Shown: positions 24,836-33,800, counted from the stretch's first letter. The stretch: DNA of 46,933 nt from Nitrospirota bacterium (GCA_021789555.1 JAJYJK010000017.1:1-46933), one strand, 5' to 3'. Notes: a model not told the origin generated them from the sequence alone. Program-made: numbers and translations.

Positions 24836-25609
24836 ATGCTGCTGGCGATAAACATAGGAAACACCAATACTTATATGGCTTTTTTCGCGGGGGAGGAGCC
24901 CTTCATCCACCGTGTGCCGACCCATCCGCTCAAAAGCGCGGCCGACTACATCCAGGAGCTAGAGCGGCAACTGGAGAAATACGGTTTCGAGGAGCGCCCG
25001 GACGCGGCCGCCCTCTGTTCGGTTGTGCCCTCCCATAATGGGGTCTTTCTGGAGGCGCTTGAGCTTATACTGGGGGGGAAAAAGGCCAGAAAGCCGCTTG
25101 TAATCAGTCATCTGGTCGTGCCGGAGATGAAATTCGACGTGGAAAACCCGGCCGGCGTGGGGGCCGACCGGATTGCGGCCGCTTACGGGGCATGGAGACT
25201 CTATGGCGGGCCTGTATGCTGCGTGGACATGGGCACGGCCACCACCTTGAATTTCGTCACGTCTGGCGGGCTGTTTTTGGGTGGTTCAATATTGGCCGGG
25301 GCCGGCCTCATGCGCGACAGCCTGCAGAGCGCGACTGCCGGACTCCCATACGTCGAAATAGAGCGTACGCAGCCCTCCGGCCCCATCGGCACCAATACTA
25401 CCGGCGCAATACTTTCTGGTATTATATATGGTACGGCCGGGGCCATATCCAGGATAATGGAAGAGGCCGAGTTGGAGAGGCTCATGAAATTCAAGGTCGC
25501 CCTGACCGGGGGGTGCGCCGGCCTTGTTGCGCCGTATCTGAAAAGACTGGACTTTCACGAACCGGCGCTGGCGCTCAAAGGCATCAGGCTCATCCATTTG
25601 AGAGCTTAG
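24836..25609 (+). CDS. coaX: type III pantothenate kinase
   Basis: A 257-residue ASKHA-fold kinase that phosphorylates pantothenate in coenzyme A synthesis. Motifs: LLAINIGNTNTYMAFF (phosphate 1 region), ALCSVVPSHNG, NPAGVGADRIAAAYGAW (substrate region), VDMGTATTLNFV (phosphate 2) and GGSILAGAGLMRDSL. The C-terminal ALTGGCAGLVAPYL is the adenosine region. Start ATG 24836. It is followed 11 bases later by the GalT-like gene, so an operon is likely. Confidence 0.95.
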   Translation: MLLAINIGNTNTYMAFFAGEEPFIHRVPTHPLKSAADYIQELERQLEKYGFEERPDAAALCSVVPSHNGVFLEALELILGGKKARKPLVISHLVVPEMKFDVENPAGVGADRIAAAYGAWRLYGGPVCCVDMGTATTLNFVTSGGLFLGGSILAGAGLMRDSLQSATAGLPYVEIERTQPSGPIGTNTTGAILSGIIYGTAGAISRIMEEAELERLMKFKVALTGGCAGLVAPYLKRLDFHEPALALKGIRLIHLRA

Positions 25610-25620
25610 AACATAAAAAA

Positions 25621-26628
25621 ATGCATGAGTTGAGGAAAGACCCGCTTCTGTCCAGATGGGCGGCCATACTGGAGAATTCCCTGAAACCCGAGGAGTACGG
25701 GACTTTTCCGGCCCCGAGGGAGGGCTTGGGGCTGCCGGCTGCCGGCGCGCAGGGACACATAACCGTGGAGCGCGGCACGGACGGCATAAGGGTCGTGAAG
25801 GGCCTGCGGCTCCTGGATGAAAAAGGGGAGCTTGGCAGAAAGGGCGAGGGCATCTACGACAAGATGAACCCGATCGGGGTGCATGAGGTCGTCATGGAGG
25901 AACAGGCCGGACGAAGTGACTCCGGGGGCGGCCAACCCGAAGCCGGCAATTTCAGGGCCGTCCTGGACATCTATCTCAGAAGGATCACCGCCCTCGTAAA
26001 GGACGCCAGGCTCCGTTATGTCTTCATATTCAGGAACATGGAAGGGTGCGCCGGCGGCCGGCCCGCCCCCCATGGCCCCCAGGGAAGTACTGAGCGCCTC
26101 CATTCCGAGATACTGGCCACCCCCGTCATACCCGATTTCATAAAGAGGGAGCTTGACGGGGCAAAGCAGTACTACCAGTACAAGGAGCGCTGCATATTCT
26201 GCGACATAATGAACGAAGAGAGCAGGGTGGAGAGCCGCGTGATAGCCAGGACGGAGCATTTTATCGCCTTCTGCCCCTATGCCCCGAGGCTGTCCTTCGA
26301 GTTCTGGATAGTCCCCCGGAGGCACTCCTGCGCCTTTGAGGAGACGAGCGGGCCGGAGCTTGACGACCTGGCGCGGCTCCTGCCGGAGCTTCTGGGGCGG
26401 ATGGGCCGGGCCCTCAATCACCCCCCTTGCTACTACATACACACGGCGCCAAACCGGATACCGCGGAAAAACCTCTGGCATACCCTGGGGGATGATTACC
26501 ACTGGCATATTGAGGTCCTGCCGGCAGGGGGCCTCATCGGGGGAGGCTCGGCCGTGGACCTGGGCTCCGGTTTCGCGCTGCTGGCGACCTCGCCCGAGGA
26601 CGCGGCCAGATATATCCGGGAGGCATAA
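25621..26628 (+). CDS. GalT-like nucleotidyltransferase of the HIT superfamily
   Basis: A 335-residue protein related to galactose-1-phosphate uridylyltransferases. It begins with MHELRKDPLLSRWAAI, typical of GalT starts (R.DP....W..I). It has a second-half zinc/HIT region: CIFCDIMNEE, then FIAFCPYAPRLSFEFWIVP, H-S-C-A-F-E, and the HIT-type HWHIEVLP near the end. The canonical GalT catalytic HPH triad is not visible in that form, so the substrate may differ (ATP adenylyltransferase or another sugar phosphate). The middle (about 95-165) has a Gly-rich variable linker. It lies between coaX and a JAMM protein, without galactose genes, so the pathway is uncertain. Confidence 0.75.
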   Translation: MHELRKDPLLSRWAAILENSLKPEEYGTFPAPREGLGLPAAGAQGHITVERGTDGIRVVKGLRLLDEKGELGRKGEGIYDKMNPIGVHEVVMEEQAGRSDSGGGQPEAGNFRAVLDIYLRRITALVKDARLRYVFIFRNMEGCAGGRPAPHGPQGSTERLHSEILATPVIPDFIKRELDGAKQYYQYKERCIFCDIMNEESRVESRVIARTEHFIAFCPYAPRLSFEFWIVPRRHSCAFEETSGPELDDLARLLPELLGRMGRALNHPPCYYIHTAPNRIPRKNLWHTLGDDYHWHIEVLPAGGLIGGGSAVDLGSGFALLATSPEDAARYIREA

Positions 26629-26670
26629 AAAGGTTTTTAAAGTAAAAATAAAAGAGATATTTTTGGGCTT

Positions 26671-27201
26671 ATGGGAAAAGCGGGCAAGGGACTAAGGGTT
26701 TATCTTTCAGAGGCGGCCTTCATGGATCTGCTTTTAAGCTCCGCGGAGGTCTACAAGAAGGAGTGCCTGGGTTATCTGCTCGGCTACAAACTTGATGACC
26801 GCTTCATAGTGGAGCACGCCTTCAACCTGCAGAGCGCAAACCGGAGGCACCGCGCCGTCGACCTGCGCCGGAGCTATCAGAAAAAAATAGAGCCGATACT
26901 GGAGAAATTCCATAAGCTGCGGATAGTGGGCGATTATCACTCCCATACGCAATACGGAGATTTCAAGGGCAGGCCGGTGCCGAGCAAGGAAGACATCGAG
27001 AGCATGAAGACCAATCACGTCTATCTGATAATCGCCATCAACAACAACTCCAAGACGGTGCTCTGGGGCGAAAACAAGGACGGCTCCATCTCGGGCAGCG
27101 TCGGGCGTTACTTCTTCAAGATAGCGGGCTATTACCTAAACGGCATCGCGGAGCCCAGAAAGGCACGGGTGCACTGTCCCTTCCCGCCCGCCCTCGAATA
27201 A
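26671..27201 (+). CDS. JAB1/MPN (JAMM) domain protein
   Basis: A 176-residue protein with a JAMM metalloprotease signature: E31 in KKECLGYLLG, then H90-S-H92 in GDYHSHTQYG, then S105 and D108 in PVPSKEDIE. The distance between HxH and SxxD is a few residues longer than in the standard H-x-H-x(10)-D form, a visible insertion (YGDFKGRP). Family members are zinc isopeptidases or small-modifier peptidases; stand-alone bacterial ones often process sulfur-carrier proteins. No sulfur-carrier or E1-like gene is seen nearby, so substrate is unknown. The gap from the GalT-like gene is about 40 bases. Confidence 0.75.
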   Translation: MGKAGKGLRVYLSEAAFMDLLLSSAEVYKKECLGYLLGYKLDDRFIVEHAFNLQSANRRHRAVDLRRSYQKKIEPILEKFHKLRIVGDYHSHTQYGDFKGRPVPSKEDIESMKTNHVYLIIAINNNSKTVLWGENKDGSISGSVGRYFFKIAGYYLNGIAEPRKARVHCPFPPALE

Positions 27202-27275
27202 AAGAAATAAAAGATACGGAAAGAATCAGTAACAATGGACCATCATAAAACGGACGTGTCCGGCCGGGCGGCGGG

Positions 27276-28394
27276 ATGAGACTGGAGACAAAGGTGCTGA
27301 TAGTCGGGGGCGGCCCCGCCGGGGCGACCGCCGGCAGGGTGCTGGCCGCCAGCGGCGTGGACTGCATAATACTGGAGAAAAACCCCCAGGGGGCAAAACC
27401 CTGCGGCGGCGGCATACCGTTTGGCGCCTTCGAGGTCTTTCAGCTCCCTTTAAGCGTAATAAAGCGCCGGGTAAACGTCATTCGGGTCAGCCCGCCCAAG
27501 AGCAGCCCCTTCGAGATACGCTTCGAAAACGGCTACATAGGGATGGTGGAGAGGCGGGAGTTCGACTCGGTTCTCCGGGACATGGCAAGGGCCGAGGGGG
27601 CCGCGGTCATGAAGGGCGCGTTCGTAAAAATCCGGGAGTGCGGAAAGACGGCCGTCCTTTCGGAGGCCGAAATCGAGGGGCAAACGATGGAGGTCCGCTC
27701 CGAATATCTCCTGGCGGCGGACGGTGTGAATTCCAGGGTAAGGTCCTCGCTGGGCATGAAGCACATCAATTCGCTCTATACCCTGGGCGTGAAGCTGCCG
27801 CTTGATGGGAACCCCTTCAGGGGCAATTGCTGCGAGTTCTACTTCGATGCCTCCGCGCGGGGGGGATACTCCTGGATCTTCCCGGGGGCCTCAAACGTGT
27901 CGGCCGGCACCGGCAGCACCAACCCGAAGAAGCTTAAGGCCGGGCTCCAAAGGCTCCTGCTCCAAAAAGGTTTCCCCCCCGATTTCCAGACAAACAGTTT
28001 GCGGGGTTACAGGATACCGCTTTGGGAGCAGCAGTCCCTTGTCCGGGGCAATGTGCTGTTTGCCGGGGATTCGGCCTCGCACGTCATGCCTTTTACCTTT
28101 GAGGGCATCTACTATGCCATGCGGGCCGCCCAATTTGCCGCGGAAGCGCTCATTCAGGGCAACCCGGGGCTCTACCGGAAGCTCTGGCGGCAGCGGTTCC
28201 GCGCCAGGTTCCTCCTCATGAAGACCCTCTGGACGGCCTTCCTCAGGAATGAAAGAGGAATGGAAACGCTGCTTTCAGCCTTCAGGGACGAGCGGGTGCA
28301 GCAGCGGGGGATACGGCTGTGGCTGGATAAGACCGAGGGCAGGGGAAGTTTCGTCTCATTCGTAAATGCGTTGAGGAAATACGTGCTGTTTTGA
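27276..28394 (+). CDS. geranylgeranyl-reductase-like FAD oxidoreductase
   Basis: A 372-residue flavoprotein. The FAD fold is at the N-terminus (VLIVGGGPAGATAGRVLAAS), followed by LEKNPQGAKPCGGGIP; the CGGG motif is diagnostic for the geranylgeranyl reductase/digeranylgeranylglycerophospholipid reductase group. VERREFDSVLRDMA and the second FAD motif NVLFAGDSASHVMPFTFEGI follow. Likely role: saturation of isoprenoid double bonds, for example on menaquinone side chains or lipids; this is inference from family. Its TGA overlaps the TTG start of the TonB-like gene by four bases (TTGA). Confidence 0.85.
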   Translation: MRLETKVLIVGGGPAGATAGRVLAASGVDCIILEKNPQGAKPCGGGIPFGAFEVFQLPLSVIKRRVNVIRVSPPKSSPFEIRFENGYIGMVERREFDSVLRDMARAEGAAVMKGAFVKIRECGKTAVLSEAEIEGQTMEVRSEYLLAADGVNSRVRSSLGMKHINSLYTLGVKLPLDGNPFRGNCCEFYFDASARGGYSWIFPGASNVSAGTGSTNPKKLKAGLQRLLLQKGFPPDFQTNSLRGYRIPLWEQQSLVRGNVLFAGDSASHVMPFTFEGIYYAMRAAQFAAEALIQGNPGLYRKLWRQRFRARFLLMKTLWTAFLRNERGMETLLSAFRDERVQQRGIRLWLDKTEGRGSFVSFVNALRKYVLF

Positions 28395-29335
28395 GATCAT
28401 CGTTTCGAAATTTTCTGTTAATTTCAATCCTTCTTCATGTGCTGGTCCTCCTGGCCTTGTACTTTGGCATCAAGAACCGCAGGCAGGCGCCAAGGGCCCC
28501 CATGATAGCTACGCTCATAACCCCTGAAAATATGATGAAGCCTCCGCCGCCCCCGCCGCCCCCAAAGCCGGCGACAAGAAAGACGCCCAAGCCCGCCCGA
28601 CAATCACCCCACAGACGGCCGTCACCCCCCCTGCGGCCGTCCAGGATGAGGCCCCTGCCGCCCCCCACCAGGGAGGAGCTTGAACACATGCCCGTCTACG
28701 GCGTGCCCAAGACGGCGGGCCGGAAAGGGCCTGAATCCCTGAAACAGGCCGCCAGGAAAGTGAAACCCGCAGCCAGACCGCCAAGGCCGGCAGCGGCGGG
28801 CAATATCCAAGGTGCCGGCAATATCCAGGGTCCGGGCGGCAAGAGGCAAGCGGCAGGCGCAGGCCTGCAGGCCGCAACCCCCGGGGCGGGTGAAAAGGGC
28901 ACAAGGACCATCGGGCGAAAAGAGCTCTTCGACCCGAACGTCATAAACCGGATGGTCGCCAAAAACGATCGGGCCGGCGGGGCCGGGCGAGCCGACTCGA
29001 CGGGCGCTATCACCTTCAGCACGCGTGATTTCCGGTACTATGGATACATGCAGCGCCTGAAGGAGAAGATCGAGAGCATATGGGTCTATCCGCAGGCGGC
29101 CGTCCGGAGGCGGCTTTACGGCGAGCTGGAGATCCGCTTCGCGATAATGAAGAACGGCTCTCTGGGTGACGTGAAGATAGTGCGCACCTCCGGTTATCCG
29201 CTCCTGGATGAGGCGGCCCTGAAGGCGCTCAGGGACGGCCAGCCCTACTGGCCCCTGCCCGATGAATGGGGCATGAAGAATTTCACCGTGGACGGCCATT
29301 TCCTCTACACGTTTTCCGGCTACGGGCTGGAGTAA
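28391..29335 (+). CDS. TonB-family energy-transducing protein
   Basis: A 314-residue protein with TonB layout: an N-terminal membrane anchor (LLISILLHVLVLLALYFGI), a long proline-rich periplasmic region (PPPPPPPPKPATRKTPKPA and similar up to about 160), and a C-terminal TonB domain (about 220-314) with the LYGELEIRFAIMKNGSLGDV and YPLLDEAALKALRDGQPYWP motifs. TonB uses the proton gradient via ExbBD to drive outer-membrane receptors. No exbB/exbD is in the window. Start is TTG 28391 overlapping the preceding stop, implying translational coupling to the flavoprotein gene, an unusual partner. The short 12-residue repeats NIQGAGNIQGPG are low-complexity. Confidence 0.85.
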   Translation: MRSSFRNFLLISILLHVLVLLALYFGIKNRRQAPRAPMIATLITPENMMKPPPPPPPPKPATRKTPKPARQSPHRRPSPPLRPSRMRPLPPPTREELEHMPVYGVPKTAGRKGPESLKQAARKVKPAARPPRPAAAGNIQGAGNIQGPGGKRQAAGAGLQAATPGAGEKGTRTIGRKELFDPNVINRMVAKNDRAGGAGRADSTGAITFSTRDFRYYGYMQRLKEKIESIWVYPQAAVRRRLYGELEIRFAIMKNGSLGDVKIVRTSGYPLLDEAALKALRDGQPYWPLPDEWGMKNFTVDGHFLYTFSGYGLE

Positions 29336-29386
29336 ACAGAGGCGGGGTTACATGAAAAAAGTGCGCGGATTCTTTAAAATAAGAAG

Positions 29387-29459
29387 TGGCCAGTGAGAGA
29401 ATCGAACTCCCGACACGAGGATTTTCAGTCCTCTGCTCTACCTACTGAGCTAACTGGCC
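29387..29459 (-). tRNA. tRNA-Phe (GAA)
   Basis: The minus strand forms a complete 73-base cloverleaf. The acceptor GGCCAGT pairs with ACTGGCC plus discriminator A, the D arm includes AGCTCAGTAGGTAGAGC, and the anticodon loop CTGAAAA gives GAA. The T arm is GGGAG TTCGATT CTCTC (one mismatch allowed). The 3' CCA is not encoded. It lies between the TonB-like gene and lnt. Confidence 0.96.
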
Positions 29460-29508
29460 TTGAAGATAAATTTTTACTAAAAGAGGGCTCTGTTGTCAAC
29501 TGGCGGGG

Positions 29509-31035
29509 ATGAGAGGTAACGGCGCAAGATACCTGATGTCCGGATTTTCCGGGCTCTTGCTGGTCTTTACGTTTGCGCCCTACGACGTCTATGGCCTGGC
29601 GTGGGTGGCGCTGGCGCCCTTTTTCCTCTCCATAGAGGGCCTGCCGTTAAAGGCCGCCTTCAAGGCCGGCTTTACGATGGGCCTCGTTTATTTCTTCGGC
29701 ACCACATACTGGATATACCGCTCGATGCACGATTTCGGGGGGATTTCGCTTGTGCCCTCGCTCCTCATAGTCGCCGCCCTTGCCGCCTACCTGGGCCTTT
29801 ATACGGCGGTCTTTGCCGCGCTCTATTCGGCCAGGATACGGCACACGCGGCTGCCGGCGCTGCTGGTCGCCCCGGTGCTGTGGGTCACGCTGGAGTACAT
29901 ACGCTCATACCTTTTTACCGGGTTCCCGTGGGCCACCCTCGGGTACAGCCAGTGGAATTTCCCCGCCGTCATACAGATAGCCGATGTGACCGGGGTCTAC
30001 GGGGTGTCCTTTCTGATCGTCTCGGTGAACGCCGCATTCGCGGATTTCTTCCTGCTCAGGCGAAGGACAAGGCGGATGCCCCTCTATCCCGTCTCATATA
30101 CCGCCGCAGGTTATGTATGTCTTGCGGGATTGGTTGCCGCCACCTTCCTCTACGGCAACTACAGGCTTGACGAGGCCCGTCCGGGCCGTCCGCTAAAAGT
30201 CAGCATCGCGCAGGGAGACATAGAGCAATCCGAGAAATGGGACCGGAAATACCAGGACCAGGTCTTCCGGATTTACAGGAATCTCACGGCGGGGGCGGCC
30301 ATACAGACCCCAAACCTGATAGTGTGGCCCGAAAGCGCGCTGCCCTTCGCCTTCGACGAGCAGGACCCCCGCGTAAAGGCGCTCGAACAGACCGAAAACA
30401 CCATGCGCATACCGCTTCTGATAGGCGCGGTAAGGCAAAAGACCGACGGCCGGTACTCCAACAGCGCCGTACTCATCGACGGCGGAAGACCGGCCTACAT
30501 TTATGATAAAATACATTTGGTGCCCTTTGGGGAGTATGTTCCTCTCAAAAGGGTCTTGTTTTTTGTCAACAAGCTATCGGACGCCATAGGCGATTACTCC
30601 GGCGGGGACGAGTACCTGGAGGGTGGAATCGGCAAAGACAGGTTCGCCACGCTCATCTGCTACGAGATGGCCTTCCCCGGCCTTGTGCGAAAATTCTTCA
30701 TAAACGGCGGGGATTTCATGGTGACCATCACCAATGACGCCTGGTTCGGCAGAAGCACGGGGCCGTATCAGAACTGGAGCATGTCGGCCCTGCGGGCGGT
30801 GGAAAACAGAAAACCGGTCATCAGGGCGGCAAACTCCGGCATCTCGGGCTTCTTCACGAGCACGGGCCTCGTCATAAAAAGGACGTCGCTTTTCGAACGC
30901 AGAACGATCACCGCCACCGTCATGACGGACCCAACGGTGACCTTCTACACCCGCTACGGCGACCTCTTCGCCTATCTGTGCATCCTGACGGCCTTGTTTA
31001 TTTTGATCTTCTCGAATGAGAAGGAGAGTTTCTAA
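29509..31035 (+). CDS. lnt: apolipoprotein N-acyltransferase
   Basis: A 508-residue inner-membrane enzyme that adds the third acyl chain to lipoproteins. About six N-terminal membrane helices (to about residue 215) precede a nitrilase-fold domain. The catalytic triad is E275 in VWPESALPF, K334 in YDKIHLVPFGEYVP, and C384 in ATLICYEMAFP. The motif NDAWFGRSTGPYQN is present, and one C-terminal helix ends the protein. Presence of Lnt implies a two-membrane cell envelope. Its stop codon overlaps the ribosome site of prfB (TAAGGAGGG), so the two are co-transcribed. Confidence 0.96.
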   Translation: MRGNGARYLMSGFSGLLLVFTFAPYDVYGLAWVALAPFFLSIEGLPLKAAFKAGFTMGLVYFFGTTYWIYRSMHDFGGISLVPSLLIVAALAAYLGLYTAVFAALYSARIRHTRLPALLVAPVLWVTLEYIRSYLFTGFPWATLGYSQWNFPAVIQIADVTGVYGVSFLIVSVNAAFADFFLLRRRTRRMPLYPVSYTAAGYVCLAGLVAATFLYGNYRLDEARPGRPLKVSIAQGDIEQSEKWDRKYQDQVFRIYRNLTAGAAIQTPNLIVWPESALPFAFDEQDPRVKALEQTENTMRIPLLIGAVRQKTDGRYSNSAVLIDGGRPAYIYDKIHLVPFGEYVPLKRVLFFVNKLSDAIGDYSGGDEYLEGGIGKDRFATLICYEMAFPGLVRKFFINGGDFMVTITNDAWFGRSTGPYQNWSMSALRAVENRKPVIRAANSGISGFFTSTGLVIKRTSLFERRTITATVMTDPTVTFYTRYGDLFAYLCILTALFILIFSNEKESF

Positions 31036-31044
31036 GGAGGGTAA

Positions 31045-32170
31045 ATGATAGAGATGAATGAGCAACTGAGGGAAGAAATCCTGGGGCTTAGGACAAAGGT
31101 GGACGCCCTTCGAGGTTATCTTTGATGTAGTCGGCCTGAAAACAAAGATAGCGGAGCTTGACGGCGAGCTCGCCAAGGAGGCCTCCTGGGCCCCGGAGCG
31201 CCAGAGAGAACTGAGAAAACAAAAATCCCGCCTGGAGGCCACACTTGTGCCCTTCGAGCGCATCGCGGCGGGGGTGGACTATCTGGAAGAGGCCGCCGGG
31301 CTGCTGGAGGAAGAAGGCGGAGAGGTCTTTCTAAGCGAGATAAGACAGGGGGTCTCGGAGGCCGACAGGCAGATACGGGAGCTTGAGCTGAGGCACCTGC
31401 TTGCGGGCGAGCTGGACCCCGGAAACGCCATCGTCACCATCCATCCAGGGGCGGGAGGGACGGAGTCCCAGGACTGGGCGCAGATGTTGCTTCGGATGTA
31501 TCTCAGATGGGCCGAGCGCAGGGGATTCGATGCCAGGATGCTCGACCTCCAGCCGGGCGACGAGGCAGGCATAAAAAGCGCCACGTTCACCGTAAGCGGC
31601 AGCTATGCCTACGGGTACCTGAAGAGCGAGGCGGGCGTGCACAGGCTTGTGCGGATATCTCCCTTCGACGCCAACAAAAGAAGACACACTTCCTTCACCG
31701 CCGTGCTCATAAGCCCCGAGATAGAAGACGAGACAGAGGTAGACATAAGGGAGGAAGACCTGAAGATAGATACCTTCCGGGCCTCCGGGGCGGGCGGCCA
31801 GCACGTGAACAAGACCTCCTCGGCCGTGCGGATGACCCATCTGCCGACGGGAATTGTGGTCTCCTGCCAGAACGAGCGCTCTCAGCACCGCAACCGGGAG
31901 TCCGCCATGAAGATACTCCGCTCCAGACTCTATGAGCTTCAGATAAGCAAGCAGGAGCAGAAACTCGAAAACATCATCGGACTGAAAAGGGACATCGCCT
32001 GGGGCAGCCAGATACGCTCATACGTCCTTCAGCCCTACCGGCTGGTCAAGGACCACCGCACCGGCCTGGAGGCGGGCAACGTGGATGCCGTGCTAGACGG
32101 AGACATAGATGCTTTCATCGAGGCGGCCTTGAAGGCCTCTTCTACTAAAAATAATATCTTAAAGAAATAG
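31045..32170 (+). CDS. prfB: peptide chain release factor 2, programmed +1 frameshift
   Basis: The gene starts at ATG 31045, 26 codons long to an in-frame TGA (31123-31125), and continues in the +1 frame from GAT 31124 to TAG 32168-32170. The total is about 374 residues. The shift site reads TAT-CTT-TGA with an upstream GAGG (31112-31115), matching the RF2 autoregulatory frameshift known from E. coli (slippery CTT-T, stop UGA). The body shows the GGQ catalytic motif ([17 protein letters not shown]) and RF2-type SPF recognition motif ([15 protein letters not shown]). When RF2 is scarce, UGA termination is slow and the shift makes more RF2. Functional RF2 also means UGA is normally a stop in this organism. 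Confidence 0.95.
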
Positions 32171-32331
32171 AAGAAGTAGAAAGCCCTGTTGGCATGTTGA
32201 AATCGTTTTTTTACCCTTTAATATCGAGGGGTTTTACCTTTTAAAACCCTGTGGGCGGCGGGGTGTTTAAAGACGGTCTGCGGGCGGGCGCAAGGGGTCC
32301 CCGGGGTTGCTGACAACCCGCCAAGGGTTTC

Positions 32332-32360
32332 TTGCCAACCTTACCCATATGAGCTATAAT
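32332..32360 (+). promoter_or_regulatory. sigma70 promoter of dnaA
   Basis: -35 TTGCCA (32332-32337), 17-bp spacer, perfect -10 TATAAT (32355-32360). Predicted start near 32367 gives a leader of roughly 108 bases containing the palindrome at 32382-32402. Confidence 0.7.
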
Positions 32361-32381
32361 AGGACGCCTTCCGGGGGGAAG

Positions 32382-32402
32382 TTACTGACATATTGTCAGT
32401 AA
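32382..32402. promoter_or_regulatory. 21-bp palindrome in the dnaA leader
   Basis: Perfect arms TTACTGACA and TGTCAGTAA around TAT. It lies about 15 bases downstream of the predicted start of transcription, a position where a bound repressor would block elongation. It could alternatively form an RNA hairpin. Confidence 0.55.
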
Positions 32403-32474
32403 ATTGTTTATAACTATATCAGGCAAAGAAAAAAGCAAAGGCACAGGAACGCAGGGAGTTTCGTTTTCATCTGA

Positions 32475-33800
32475 ATGAAGATAATCTGGGAAAAGACACA
32501 GAAATTGATATCCGAGAGGGTCGGGACCCAATTTTACGAGCTTTGGTTCAAGCCCGTTGAGCTGGCCCAGATAAAAGACGGGCAGGCGGTGCTGGAGATA
32601 CCGAACCGGTTCTTCAAGGAATGGATCGAGGACGGTTATCCAGGGCTGATACCGGAGGCGCTCAAGGAGGTGACCGGCGAGACCCTCAAGGTGAAGTTCA
32701 GGATGTCCGAGAAGCTGGACGCAGAGTCCAGGAAGATGGACAACCTGCTTGAAAACAGGAAGACGAGGCTTGCCTCCAGGGGGATTTACCTTAACCCCAA
32801 GTACATCTTCCAGAATTTCGTGGTCGGGGATTCCAACCGGTTTGCAAGCGCGGCGGCGGAGGCCGTGGCCGCCAATCCCGGCAGGGCCTATAACCCGCTT
32901 TTCATATACGGCGGCGTGGGGCTGGGGAAGACCCACCTCGTCAGCGCCGTCGGAAACGCCGTGGTCGACAGGATAAAGAACTTCCGCGTCCTTTACGTCT
33001 CGTCGGAGCAGTTCACCAACGAGGTCGTGCACGCGGTGCGCCACGGGAAGACGGACGAGCTGAAGGCCAAGTACAGGAACCTGGACCTTCTTCTCCTGGA
33101 CGACGTCCAGTTCATAGAGAACAAGGCCGCCACCCAGGAGGAGCTGTTCCACACCCTGAACGCCCTTTATGAGGGGCAAAGGCAGATCGTGATATCGAGC
33201 GACCGGCCCCCGAAGGACATAAAAAACGTGACCGACAGGCTCCGCTCGCGCTTCAACATGGGGCTCATCGCGGACATACAGTCCCCGGAGTTCGAGACCA
33301 AGCTGGCGATAATCCAGAAGAAGGCGGAGATGGAGAGGATAGCGCTTCCGCCGGCGGTGGTGGAGTTTCTGGCGAAGAAGGTAAAGAGCAATATAAGGGA
33401 GCTCGAGGGCTGTCTTATCCGGCTGGCCGCCCATTCCTCCCTGACCGGCAGCCCCATAGACGTGGAGATGACGAAGACCATCCTGAAGGACATCATAACC
33501 GACGATGATAAACCCCTTACGGTAGAGGTTATAATGAAGGCCGTGTCGGAGCATTTCGGCATCAAGCTGGCGGACATGAAGACGAAGAAGAGGACGAAGG
33601 AGATCGCCCTGCCCAGGCAGGTGGCCATGTACCTGGCCAGGGAGCTTACGGAGGCCAGCCTGAGCGATATAGGCAAGGCCGCCGGGGGGAAGGACCACGC
33701 CACTGTCATATACGCCTGCAAGCAGGTGGCCGACAGGAGGGCCTCGAACAGCGATTTCGACCACATGATCGGCTCCCTTGCCGGGAAGCTTAAGCCATGA
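32475..33800 (+). CDS. dnaA: chromosomal replication initiator protein DnaA
   Basis: A 441-residue AAA+ initiator. Domain I is N-terminal (about 1-75). A short linker (about 80-105) precedes domain III. Domain III has Walker A GGVGLGKT (146-153), Walker B LLLLDDVQF and the sensor segment VISSDRPPKDI. C-terminal domain IV carries the DnaA signature GGKDHATVIYACKQV for box binding. The linker domain II is short compared with enterobacteria. Order dnaA-dnaN-gyrB is the conserved origin-proximal arrangement; recF is missing between dnaN and gyrB. Start ATG 32475 has a poorly placed ribosome site. Confidence 0.97.
   Translation: MKIIWEKTQKLISERVGTQFYELWFKPVELAQIKDGQAVLEIPNRFFKEWIEDGYPGLIPEALKEVTGETLKVKFRMSEKLDAESRKMDNLLENRKTRLASRGIYLNPKYIFQNFVVGDSNRFASAAAEAVAANPGRAYNPLFIYGGVGLGKTHLVSAVGNAVVDRIKNFRVLYVSSEQFTNEVVHAVRHGKTDELKAKYRNLDLLLLDDVQFIENKAATQEELFHTLNALYEGQRQIVISSDRPPKDIKNVTDRLRSRFNMGLIADIQSPEFETKLAIIQKKAEMERIALPPAVVEFLAKKVKSNIRELEGCLIRLAAHSSLTGSPIDVEMTKTILKDIITDDDKPLTVEVIMKAVSEHFGIKLADMKTKKRTKEIALPRQVAMYLARELTEASLSDIGKAAGGKDHATVIYACKQVADRRASNSDFDHMIGSLAGKLKP

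Larger units (their letters stand above)
32171..32474. other. prfB-dnaA intergenic region, possible origin area
   Basis: Gene-free. It holds two stem-forming segments (AGGGG-TTTTA...TAAAACCCT near 32228-32252; GGGTTG-CTGA-CAACCC near 32314-32330), a sigma70 promoter, a 21-bp palindrome and one DnaA-box-like site TGTTTATAA (32405-32413, one mismatch to TGTGNATAA). I see no cluster of consensus DnaA boxes, so origin function is only suggested by dnaA-dnaN-gyrB synteny. Confidence 0.45.

Noticed and set aside
32171-32474. Confident oriC call
   Set aside because: Only one DnaA-box-like site with a mismatch was seen and no box cluster; synteny alone is not enough.
32382-33764. 460-codon minus-strand ORF
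   Set aside because: Antisense shadow of dnaA; no domain resemblance.
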